Source of the DNA: Clostridiales bacterium
Lineage (GTDB): Bacteria; Bacillota; Clostridia; Lachnospirales; Lachnospiraceae
Direction: 5' to 3'
DNA length: 44,805 bases
Assembly: GCA_019416265.1 (NCBI GenBank)
Contig: DXXQ01000009.1
Coordinates: 1 to 44,805 of the forward strand
Shown here: positions 1 to 5,241 of the stretch, piece after piece
Layout: the number at the start of each line of letters is the position of its first letter
How positions within the stretch are numbered: the first letter of the stretch is position 1
Notes under the pieces: model-generated
Told to the model about the DNA's origin: nothing
What the model saw: only the letters and a program-made list of their open reading frames with translations
Databases searched by the model: none
Program-made: the position numbers and the translations under genes

Positions 1-1
1 A

Positions 2-868
2 GGCATACAGACCAACATCGGCAACCTGAACCGGGACATCAAAGCCGCCAATTCCCTCATGCAGTCTATCCGGCAGATGGTACGCAGCTTAAAGGGCTGG
101 CTGTCCGGGCTGAAAGAGAAAAAAGCGGCGCTGCTGGAAGCACTGGAACAGGCAAAGGAGCCGACTATCCCCGAACTGCTTTCCCGGTATCTGGATAAAC
201 GGAGCGAGGAACGTACCGGCTGGACTTCCAAGGGGAAGCTGAAAGGCACTGTTGGAGATTTCAACAAGGTCATGGAAGCCCTTGACTTCCTGCGGCAGAA
301 AGAGATTTCCACCGTGGAGAGCCTTGACGCCTATCTGGATGAAGCCAGCGCACAGGCCGTTTCTATCCGTGAGGAAATCAGGCCGATGGAGAAACGTGTG
401 AAAGAGATTGACCGGCTGCTTTTCCATATCGGGAACTTTGAAGCAAACAAGCCGGTTCATGTGAAATATGCCGCTATCCGCTGGAGGAAACCCAAGGAGA
501 AATTTGCCGCCGACCATAAGGAGGAACTGGACGCCTACAACGCTGCCCTGCGGTATTTCAAGGTTCACCTTGATGGGGCAAAGTACAGCACAAAGAAGCT
601 GGCCGGGGAACAGGCACAGCTTTCAGAGAATATCGCTTCCAAGACGGAAGCGCTGACTGCCGTACAGGAGGATGTGAAGATTTTGCGGGATGTGCGCCAC
701 TGGCTCAATCAGGTTTTGCCATCCGAGCAGTACCGCCAGACCGCAGAACCGGGAAAGAAACCGTCCATCCAGCAGGCAGTCAAAGGCAGGGAGCAGCGTA
801 TCCGGGAGGAACAGGCAGAGAAACGCCAGACGCCCCGCCGCCAGCAAAAACAGGATATGGAACTTTAA
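2..868 (+). CDS. C-terminal part of a MobA/MobL-type relaxase (partial)
   Basis: The frame is open from the left edge of the window, so the gene begins upstream and only its last 288 codons are present; an internal ATG at 59 is not the start. The visible part is a charged, mostly helical, coiled-coil-like tail ending in a basic, glutamine-rich segment (QTPRRQQKQDMEL). No catalytic relaxase motif (tyrosine or HUH histidines) is in view, as expected for a C-terminus. The call rests on recognising the tail as that of Firmicutes MobA/MobL mobilisation proteins and on the CHC2, VirE, excisionase and integrase genes that follow in the same direction. If correct, the full protein nicks oriT and pilots the strand during transfer of this element. 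Codon use is GC-rich compared with the genes after 5242. Confidence 0.68.
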   Translation, partial: GIQTNIGNLNRDIKAANSLMQSIRQMVRSLKGWLSGLKEKKAALLEALEQAKEPTIPELLSRYLDKRSEERTGWTSKGKLKGTVGDFNKVMEALDFLRQKEISTVESLDAYLDEASAQAVSIREEIRPMEKRVKEIDRLLFHIGNFEANKPVHVKYAAIRWRKPKEKFAADHKEELDAYNAALRYFKVHLDGAKYSTKKLAGEQAQLSENIASKTEALTAVQEDVKILRDVRHWLNQVLPSEQYRQTAEPGKKPSIQQAVKGREQRIREEQAEKRQTPRRQQKQDMEL

Positions 869-876
869 CCAATCGG

Positions 877-914
877 GCGCTTGCCATTTCCCCGTGAGAA
901 TGACAGGCGCTTTT
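877..914 (+). terminator. Rho-independent terminator after the relaxase gene
   Basis: Arms 877-888 and 899-910 pair over 12 positions with one G-U and one C-A pair, loop 889-898, then a T-rich tract from 911. It begins 8 nt after the relaxase stop codon and ends just before the structured leader at 920. Confidence 0.6.
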
Positions 915-919
915 CTTAT

Positions 920-980
920 TTGCGCGAGTGACGAGCCGGGCGGATATGCTTGCATATCCATCCGGCGACCACCGCGACAA
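920..980 (+). promoter_or_regulatory. Structured leader L1 (two nested stems) upstream of the CHC2 gene
   Basis: The outer stem pairs TTG-CGCG-(A)-GTG at 920-930 with CAC-CGCG-(A)-CAA at 970-980. After a small internal loop (ACGA, 931-934, against GAC, 967-969), the inner stem pairs GCCGG (935-939) with CCGGC (962-966) and GGATATGC (942-949) with GCATATCC (952-959), capped by a G[CUUG]C tetraloop if transcribed. A second copy, L2 at 3211-3271, has the same length and structure, and 10 of its 11 differences are compensatory pair changes. A separate hairpin, ACGTGGGAA / TTCCCACGT (980-1000), sits between L1 and the ribosome site at 1004-1009. Function unknown: an RNA leader is favoured, a protein-binding DNA palindrome is possible. 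Confidence 0.75.
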
Positions 981-1018
981 CGTGGGAAGTATTCCCACGT
1001 ATCAGGAGGATTTGCCTA

Positions 1019-1666
1019 TTGAACGTATTTGAAGCCGTGAAGCAGTCTGTTACCACCCGGCAGGCCGCCGAGCATTACGGTATCCGGGTAGGAAGAAACG
1101 GGATGTGTGCCTGCCCCTTCCATGACGATAAAAACCCCAGCATGAAGGTTGACCGGCGCTTCCATTGTTTCGGCTGTCAGGCAGACGGGGATGTGATTGA
1201 CTTTGTTTCCCGTCTGGAAAACGTCAGCCCCAGGGAAGCTGCCCTCATGCTGGCACAGGACTTCTCCATCCCCTATGAGGATAAGGAGCCGCCATGCAGG
1301 AGCCGCCGCCCCCAGCCCCGGCAGGAAAGCCCGGAACAGCAATTCCGGCGTATGGAGCGTCACTGTTTCCGGGTACTGTCCGACTATCACAATCTGCTGC
1401 GCCGCTGGAAGCGGGGCTATGCCCCCAAGACGCCGGAGGAAGAATGGCACCCGCTTTTCGTGGAAGCCTTGCAGAAACAATCCCATGTGGAATATCTGCT
1501 GGATGTGCTGCTGTTCTCCGACATAGGGGAACGGGCTGCCCTGATTGCCAGCTACGGAAAGGAAGTGAGGAACCTTGAGCGGAGAATGGCAGACCTTGCC
1601 GCCAGAACTGCGGCAGGCCGTGACGGACACCATCGAAACCGCACCCCCGCCCCGGAGCGCCCCTGA
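1019..1666 (+). CDS. CHC2 zinc-finger primase-like protein
   Basis: 215 aa from a TTG start. AGGAGG at 1004-1009 lies 9 nt upstream of this TTG, whereas the in-frame ATG at 950 lies inside the leader hairpin and has no ribosome site. Residues 30-53 carry a CHC2-type zinc finger (C32-x2-H35, C50-x2-C53), the DNA-binding module of DnaG-type primases; no TOPRIM domain follows. The rest is a helical region rich in Arg and Glu. The final 30 codons overlap the next gene in another frame and read as low-complexity Gly/Arg/His, so the functional protein may end near residue 185. Paired with the adjacent VirE-like ATPase, it probably supports replication or priming of the excised element. Confidence 0.75.
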   Translation: MNVFEAVKQSVTTRQAAEHYGIRVGRNGMCACPFHDDKNPSMKVDRRFHCFGCQADGDVIDFVSRLENVSPREAALMLAQDFSIPYEDKEPPCRSRRPQPRQESPEQQFRRMERHCFRVLSDYHNLLRRWKRGYAPKTPEEEWHPLFVEALQKQSHVEYLLDVLLFSDIGERAALIASYGKEVRNLERRMADLAARTAAGRDGHHRNRTPAPERP

Positions 1667-2975
1667 AGTGAAAGCCATGCTGGAAAGCACCGAGAAAGGC
1701 GGCGTGCGGAACAGTATCCACAACTGCCTGACCGTGTTCCAGTATGACCCCGTCCTTTCCGGGGCGGTTGCGAAAAATCTCCTGACCGAGCGCATTGACC
1801 TTCTAAAGCCCATCGGCAGGAAACGCAGAACCGGCAGCAAGGCCATGACCGACACGGATATGAAATATATCCGGCTGTATCTGGAAGATACCTACGGCCT
1901 GACAAGCGAGAAAAAGATAGCAGACGCCGCCGATCTGGCCGCAGACGCCAACAGTTACCATCCCATCCGGGACTACCTGAACGGCCTTGTCTGGGACGGG
2001 AAAGAGCGTATCCGCTACTGCCTGCGGCACTTTCTGGGAGCCGATACGGACAACTTCACTTACCATTCCCTGCGGCTGTTCCTGCTGGGAGCCATCCACC
2101 GGGCTTTCTGTCCCGGCTGTAAGTTTGAGGCCATGCTCTGTCTGGTAGGCGGTCAGGGAGCCGGAAAATCCACCTTCTTCCGGCTGTTGGCTGTAAAAGA
2201 CGAGTGGTTTTCCGATGATTTGCGGAAGCTGGACGATGATAACGTGTACCGCAAGCTACAAGGCCACTGGATAATCGAGATGTCGGAGATGATTGCCACC
2301 GCTAACGCCAAGAGCATAGAGGAAATCAAGTCTTTCCTCAGCCGCCAGAAGGAGGTCTATAAAATCCCCTACGAAACCCACCCGGAGGACAGGCTGCGGC
2401 AATGCGTGTTCGGCGGGACTTCCAATGCGCTGGACTTCCTGCCCCTTGACCGTTCCGGGAATCGGCGCTTCCTGCCGGTCATGGTCTACCCCGAACAGGC
2501 CGAGGTACACATTTTGGACGATGAAGCCGCTTCCAGAGCCTATCTGGAACAGGTATGGGCGGAAGCCATGACAACCTACAAAAGCGGCGATTTTAAGCTG
2601 TCTTTTACACCCGAAATGATACAGTACCTCAAAGAACACCAGCGGGATTTCATGCCGGAGGACACCAAGGCCGGGATGATACAGGCGTACCTTGACCGCT
2701 ACACTGGCAGCGCCGTATGCTCTAAGCAGCTTTTCAAGGAAGCCCTGAACCACCCCTTTGACGAGCCGAAGCAATGGGAAATCCGGGAAGTCAACGACAT
2801 CATGAACCACTGTATCACGGGATGGAAGTATTTCTCCAATCCCCGGATATTTGAAGGATACGGCAGGCAAAAGGGCTGGGAACGGGAACCCCCGGCAACG
2901 GGCGCTGACAACGGGCGTGAAAAAACGCCGGATGGATTTGTGGAAGTCACGGAGCAGATGGAACTTTCCTTCTGA
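1575..2975 (+). CDS. Virulence-associated E / P4-type primase-helicase ATPase
   Basis: 466 aa. The TTG at 1575 is chosen because sensible coding begins there and GAGG lies about 5 nt upstream, but an in-frame ATG at 1677 is possible. The core has a P-loop GGQGAGKST near residue 194, a Walker B-like stretch WIIEMSE near 235, and the arginine-rich SGNRRFLP motif near 297, typical of VirE/superfamily-3-like proteins of mobile elements. It overlaps the CHC2 gene by 92 nt in another frame, suggesting translational coupling or the split of an ancestral CHC2-VirE fusion. Inferred role: helicase or replication initiator of the element. The C-terminal 30 residues are low complexity and their DNA contains 5'-GGCAACGGGCG-type units complementary to repeats downstream. 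Confidence 0.8.
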   Translation: MSGEWQTLPPELRQAVTDTIETAPPPRSAPEVKAMLESTEKGGVRNSIHNCLTVFQYDPVLSGAVAKNLLTERIDLLKPIGRKRRTGSKAMTDTDMKYIRLYLEDTYGLTSEKKIADAADLAADANSYHPIRDYLNGLVWDGKERIRYCLRHFLGADTDNFTYHSLRLFLLGAIHRAFCPGCKFEAMLCLVGGQGAGKSTFFRLLAVKDEWFSDDLRKLDDDNVYRKLQGHWIIEMSEMIATANAKSIEEIKSFLSRQKEVYKIPYETHPEDRLRQCVFGGTSNALDFLPLDRSGNRRFLPVMVYPEQAEVHILDDEAASRAYLEQVWAEAMTTYKSGDFKLSFTPEMIQYLKEHQRDFMPEDTKAGMIQAYLDRYTGSAVCSKQLFKEALNHPFDEPKQWEIREVNDIMNHCITGWKYFSNPRIFEGYGRQKGWEREPPATGADNGREKTPDGFVEVTEQMELSF

Positions 2976-2998
2976 AAAATCCGGGAAAATCACAGCCG

Positions 2999-3038
2999 GT
3001 TGCCGACCCCGTTGCTATCCCGTTGCCGAGCCGGTTGC
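2999..3038 (+). repeat. Four iteron-like GTTGC repeats
   Basis: GTTGC starts at 2999, 3011, 3022 and 3034, that is every 11-12 bp, each preceded by a C/G-rich triplet. Two more copies lie at 3165 and 3178. Spacing of one helical turn next to replication-type genes resembles iterons, but the unit is short and no initiator gene is identified. Confidence 0.4.
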
Positions 3039-3043
3039 TGGGA

Positions 3044-3070
3044 AAAAGCCCATAACTGCGGGCTTTTCTT
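3044..3070 (+). terminator. Rho-independent terminator after virE-like gene
   Basis: AAAAGCCC (3044-3051) pairs with GGGCTTTT (3060-3067) around an 8-nt loop and is followed by CTTCC. It is the first good hairpin after the VirE-like stop codon at 2975. Confidence 0.55.
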
Positions 3071-3210
3071 CCCTCTGACAACCAAAGCAACAGAAAAATA
3101 AAAGAAAAAGTAAATAAACAGTAACCCGCCAGACAGAGATTGTTTTCGAGGTTTTCCCGCGCCCGTTGCCGGACTTCGTTGCCGACCTTCTCCTGTCTGG
3201 CTTATTTCAT

Positions 3211-3271
3211 TTGCGCAGGCAACGAGCCAAGCGGATATGCTTGCATATCCATTTGGCGACTGCTGCGACAA
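3211..3271 (+). promoter_or_regulatory. Structured leader L2 upstream of the excisionase gene
   Basis: Same 61-nt architecture as L1 (920-980). Outer stem TTG-CGCA-(G)-GCA (3211-3221) pairs with TGC-TGCG-(A)-CAA (3261-3271). Inner stem GCCAA (3226-3230) pairs with TTGGC (3253-3257), and the invariant GGATATGC / GCATATCC (3233-3240 and 3243-3250) carries the CUUG cap. Like L1 it follows a hairpin and T-rich tract and precedes a gene with a TTG start. Confidence 0.75.
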
Positions 3272-3293
3272 CGACAGTTATGGAGGTATTTTA

Positions 3294-3488
3294 TTGAGAC
3301 AGACGAAGGAACGAGAATCGAAACAAATGCTCACTGTAGATATTGAAGGACTTGCGGCTATGCTCTCCTGCGGGCAGGCCACTGCCAGAAAGATTGCGGA
3401 GGACGCCGGGGCGAGGATTACCATTGGGCGCCGGGTGCTGTATTCTGTCAGCAAGATAGAGAAGTATCTGGAAGCCATAGCGGAATAA
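3294..3488 (+). CDS. xis: Small excisionase / MerR-like DNA-binding protein
   Basis: 64 aa. The start is the TTG at 3294, with GGAGG at 3282-3286 seven nt upstream; the longer frame back to 3237 would begin inside leader L2. The protein has a helix-turn-helix-like segment (LAAMLSCGQATARKIAEDAG) followed by the wing-like GRRVLYSVSKIEKYL, the layout of excisionases and MerR-type helix-turn-helix proteins found beside Tn916-family integrases. Expected role: bend the element's ends and steer the integrase to excision. It lies 166 nt upstream of the integrase gene, separated by a strong terminator-like hairpin, so the two are probably transcribed separately. Confidence 0.75.
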   Translation: MRQTKERESKQMLTVDIEGLAAMLSCGQATARKIAEDAGARITIGRRVLYSVSKIEKYLEAIAE

Positions 3489-3500
3489 ACAGAAGAGGTA

Positions 3501-3540
3501 CAGGAACCGGCAGAAAATGTTGCCGGTTCCTGAAAATCTT
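3501..3540 (+). terminator. Strong hairpin after the excisionase gene
   Basis: A perfect 12-bp stem, CAGGAACCGGCA (3501-3512) and TGCCGGTTCCTG (3521-3532), with an 8-nt loop and a weak tail GAAAATCTTT. The poor T-run makes partial termination likely. Confidence 0.6.
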
Positions 3541-3571
3541 TAGCAATCACCTGTCCGTGGGAGTGGATTTA

Positions 3572-3580
3572 TGCTATACT
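3572..3580 (+). promoter_or_regulatory. Extended -10 promoter for the integrase
   Basis: TGC followed by TATACT (3575-3580). The -35 region 17 bp upstream (TGTCCG, 3552-3557) is poor, so the extended TGn would carry the promoter. It lies 75 nt before the integrase start and just upstream of the 3595-3654 hairpin. Confidence 0.5.
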
Positions 3581-3594
3581 GATGGTGCAAGGCA

Positions 3595-3654
3595 AAAATC
3601 ATTCCGACTGGCAAGGAGGTATGGAACCAGCAAAGTGCAGAAAGGAATGATTTT
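3595..3654 (+). promoter_or_regulatory. Hairpin sequestering the integrase ribosome site
   Basis: AAAATCATTCC (3595-3605) is perfectly complementary to GGAATGATTTT (3644-3654), 11 bp. The 3' arm contains the GGA of the integrase Shine-Dalgarno (AAAGGA, 3641-3646) and ends one base before the ATG at 3655. The loop contains an inner CTGG/CCAG pairing and a full AAGGAGG (3613-3619) next to a nine-codon frame (3621-3650) whose stop TGA lies in the 3' arm. This predicts translational control of integrase. Confidence 0.6.
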
Positions 3655-4866
3655 ATGGCAAGAAAAGATAATAGAGGAAGAAATCTAAAGGTTGGAGAAT
3701 CCCAGAGGAAAGATGGGCTGTATATGTACCGCTATACCGATGAAAGGACGGGGAAGCGTGTCGCAATCTATGACGCTGATTTGGCAGCGCTCCGGGAGAA
3801 AGAACGGCAGATTGCCAGAGAAATGGACGATGGTATCGTAACAGACAGGGCGGCAAAGAAACTGACGGTCAACGCACTGTTTGAGCGGTATATAGAATCG
3901 AAGAAACTGGCAGACAGCACACGGGGCAATTACATTGCAATGTGGAATAATCGTGTGAGGGATGAAATCGGCGGGATGAAAGTGGTTCAGGTCAGAGCGT
4001 CCCATATCCGGCTGTTTTATTCCAGACTTACGAAGGATGGGTATTCCCACAGTACCATCAAGCTGATTCACAACCTGCTTTATCCCAGCTTTGAAATGGC
4101 CGTGGATGATGATATTATCCGCAAGAATCCGGCAAAGGACGCTTTGGGGGATAATGGGGAACCGGCAAAAGAAAAAATGGCATTGACGCCATCCCAGCAG
4201 AACCGGCTTCTGTCCTTCGTAGAACAGAGCAGCGTTTATAACGTGTATCTGCCGATGTTGCAGATTATGATAGGAACGGGCTGCCGGTGCGGGGAGTTGA
4301 TTGGATTGACATGGGCGGATGTGGATATGGAAAAGAAGGAAGTTTCCATAAGCTGCCAGTTAATCTATAAAAACTATGGGGATGGGTATAAATTCCATGT
4401 ATCCACTCCGAAAACGGGCGCCGGTATCCGAAAGATTCCCATGAGTGAAACGGTCTATAAAGCCTTTACAGCCCAGAAACGCCAGAATTTCTTGCAGCGG
4501 ATTCCGAGGAATGTGGAGATTGAAGGGCGTACAGATTTCATTTTTATGAGCAAAAACGGCAGGCCGCTTATGCCGAGCGCTGTCAACAATGTCCTTTATA
4601 ATATTGTGTCTGCTTACAATAAACAGGAGACGGAACAGGCTAAAAAAGAAAAACGGGAAGCGGAATGTATGCCTTCGATTTCTGCTCATACCCTGCGGCA
4701 TACCGGATGTACCAGAATGGCGGAACAAGGACTTGATATGAAAGTAGTGCAGTATATCATGGGACACGCTAATATCAGTGTGACGATGGAAGTCTACAAC
4801 CATATCACAGAGCGGGCAAGGATTGAAAATGAGATTGCCAAAATGGACGCTGTTCAAGTGGTATAG
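3655..4866 (+). CDS. int: Tn916-type tyrosine recombinase (integrase)
   Basis: 403 aa, a normal length for the family. The N-terminal 60 residues resemble the arm-site DNA-binding domain of Tn916 Int, residues 70-165 form the SAM-like core-binding domain, and the catalytic domain follows. The active-site set is complete: R211 (GTGCRCGE), K253, H345-x2-R348 (HTLRHT), H371 (MGHANIS) and the nucleophile Y381 (EVYNH). It catalyses integration and, with the excisionase, excision of the element. It is the last gene of the element, so the attachment site should lie in the 250 nt downstream. An 8-nt spaced AAAGGA precedes the ATG but is paired in a hairpin. Confidence 0.93.
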   Translation: MARKDNRGRNLKVGESQRKDGLYMYRYTDERTGKRVAIYDADLAALREKERQIAREMDDGIVTDRAAKKLTVNALFERYIESKKLADSTRGNYIAMWNNRVRDEIGGMKVVQVRASHIRLFYSRLTKDGYSHSTIKLIHNLLYPSFEMAVDDDIIRKNPAKDALGDNGEPAKEKMALTPSQQNRLLSFVEQSSVYNVYLPMLQIMIGTGCRCGELIGLTWADVDMEKKEVSISCQLIYKNYGDGYKFHVSTPKTGAGIRKIPMSETVYKAFTAQKRQNFLQRIPRNVEIEGRTDFIFMSKNGRPLMPSAVNNVLYNIVSAYNKQETEQAKKEKREAECMPSISAHTLRHTGCTRMAEQGLDMKVVQYIMGHANISVTMEVYNHITERARIENEIAKMDAVQVV

Positions 4867-5069
4867 GAAATCCGCCATGCACCTCACGAACAAGTTCGTT
4901 CGGTCACGGCTGTCGCCGTATAGGTCTAATCCCGAAATTGCCCTTTTGTGAGCATGCTCCCAACGGGCATTCCGGTCTTATCCCTGCATGGCTCGTAGCT
5001 TGCATGAAAATGGTGTAAATGTGGTGTAGTAGACCAAAAAACAAGGGAATTACGAAAAGAAAAACCAGC
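4867..5069 (+). other. Palindrome-rich end of the integrated element, probable att region
   Basis: No gene. It contains ACGAAC-AA-GTTCGT (4886-4899), ACGGC-TGTC-GCCGT (4906-4919), the palindrome GAGCATGCTC (4950-4959), and an 8-bp inverted repeat GCCATGCA (4874-4881) / TGCATGGC (4985-4992). A direct repeat TGGTGTA at 5011-5017 and 5022-5028, 11 bp apart, resembles integrase arm sites. The exact junction cannot be placed because the other end of the element is outside the window; it should lie between 4867 and about 5124. With 5070-5241 (terminator, CIRCE, clpB leader) this makes the 375-nt gene-free stretch before clpB. Confidence 0.5.
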
Positions 5070-5115
5070 GTGAAGCCCGTAAAATCAAGGAAAATCGGGA
5101 CTTCACAATTTTTTT
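5070..5115 (+). terminator. Rho-independent terminator upstream of clpB
   Basis: GTGAAG-CCCG (5070-5079) pairs with CGGG-(A)-CTTCAC (5096-5106), followed by AATTTTTTT. It insulates the clpB promoter from transcription of the integrated element, or originally from the host gene upstream. Confidence 0.75.
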
Positions 5116-5124
5116 ACAAAATAA

Positions 5125-5151
5125 TTAGCACTCACCTCTTGACAGTGCTAA
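5125..5151 (+). promoter_or_regulatory. CIRCE operator (HrcA site) for clpB
   Basis: TTAGCACTC (5125-5133), 9-nt spacer, CAGTGCTAA (5143-5151). It matches the known CIRCE consensus TTAGCACTC-N9-GAGTGCTAA at 17 of 18 arm positions; the only departure is C instead of G at 5143, which is also base 5 of the -35 hexamer. It implies HrcA repression of clpB. Confidence 0.92.
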
Positions 5152-5167
5152 CAAAACGTGTTATATT
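5139..5167 (+). promoter_or_regulatory. Sigma-A promoter of clpB overlapping CIRCE
   Basis: Perfect -35 TTGACA (5139-5144), 17-bp spacer, -10 TATATT (5162-5167). The -35 lies across the spacer and right arm of CIRCE, so bound HrcA would block RNA polymerase directly. A transcript from about 5174 gives a leader of about 68 nt. Confidence 0.85.
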
Positions 5168-5189
5168 TCGACTAGAACAAGGAAATGAA

Positions 5190-5216
5190 ACATATGAGAC
5201 AAAATGTCTTATATGT
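5190..5216 (+). promoter_or_regulatory. Hairpin in the clpB 5' leader
   Basis: ACATATGAGACA (5190-5201) pairs with TGTCTTATATGT (5205-5216) over 12 bp with one G-U pair and an AAA loop. It ends 11 nt before the ribosome site AAGGAGG (5228-5234). It could stabilise the mRNA or add a second layer of heat control. Confidence 0.5.
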
Positions 5217-5241
5217 GTTGTTGATATAAGGAGGAACGCCT

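Larger units (their letters stand above)
2976..3293 (+). other. 318-nt intergenic stretch with repeats, hairpins and leader L2
   Basis: No credible gene. In order it holds four GTTGC repeats (2999-3038), a terminator hairpin (3044-3070), an AT-rich stretch, a 9-bp inverted repeat GCCAGACAG / CTGTCTGGC (3128-3136 and 3193-3201) enclosing two more GTTGC units, a T-rich tract, leader L2 (3211-3271) and the excisionase ribosome site GGAGG (3282-3286). The segment CCGGCAACGGGCGC inside the virE gene (2892-2905) is a perfect inverted copy of 3159-3172. Confidence 0.7.

Noticed and set aside
950..1018. ATG at 950 as the start of the CHC2 gene
   Set aside because: It lies in the loop of leader L1, without a ribosome site; the TTG at 1019 has AGGAGG 9 nt upstream.
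1016..1855. Long minus-strand frames opposite the CHC2 and VirE-like genes
   Set aside because: They are shadows of GC-rich coding sequence, with no ribosome sites or family features.
3621..3650. Nine-codon leader peptide before the integrase
   Set aside because: AAGGAGG lies only 1 nt before its ATG, too close for efficient initiation; kept only as part of the hairpin description.
5032..5127. Frame reading EKKNQREARKIKENRDF, resembling the C-terminal end of a host protein cut by the insertion
   Set aside because: It has no start, matches no family I recognise, and overlaps a good terminator hairpin; coding by chance is more likely.
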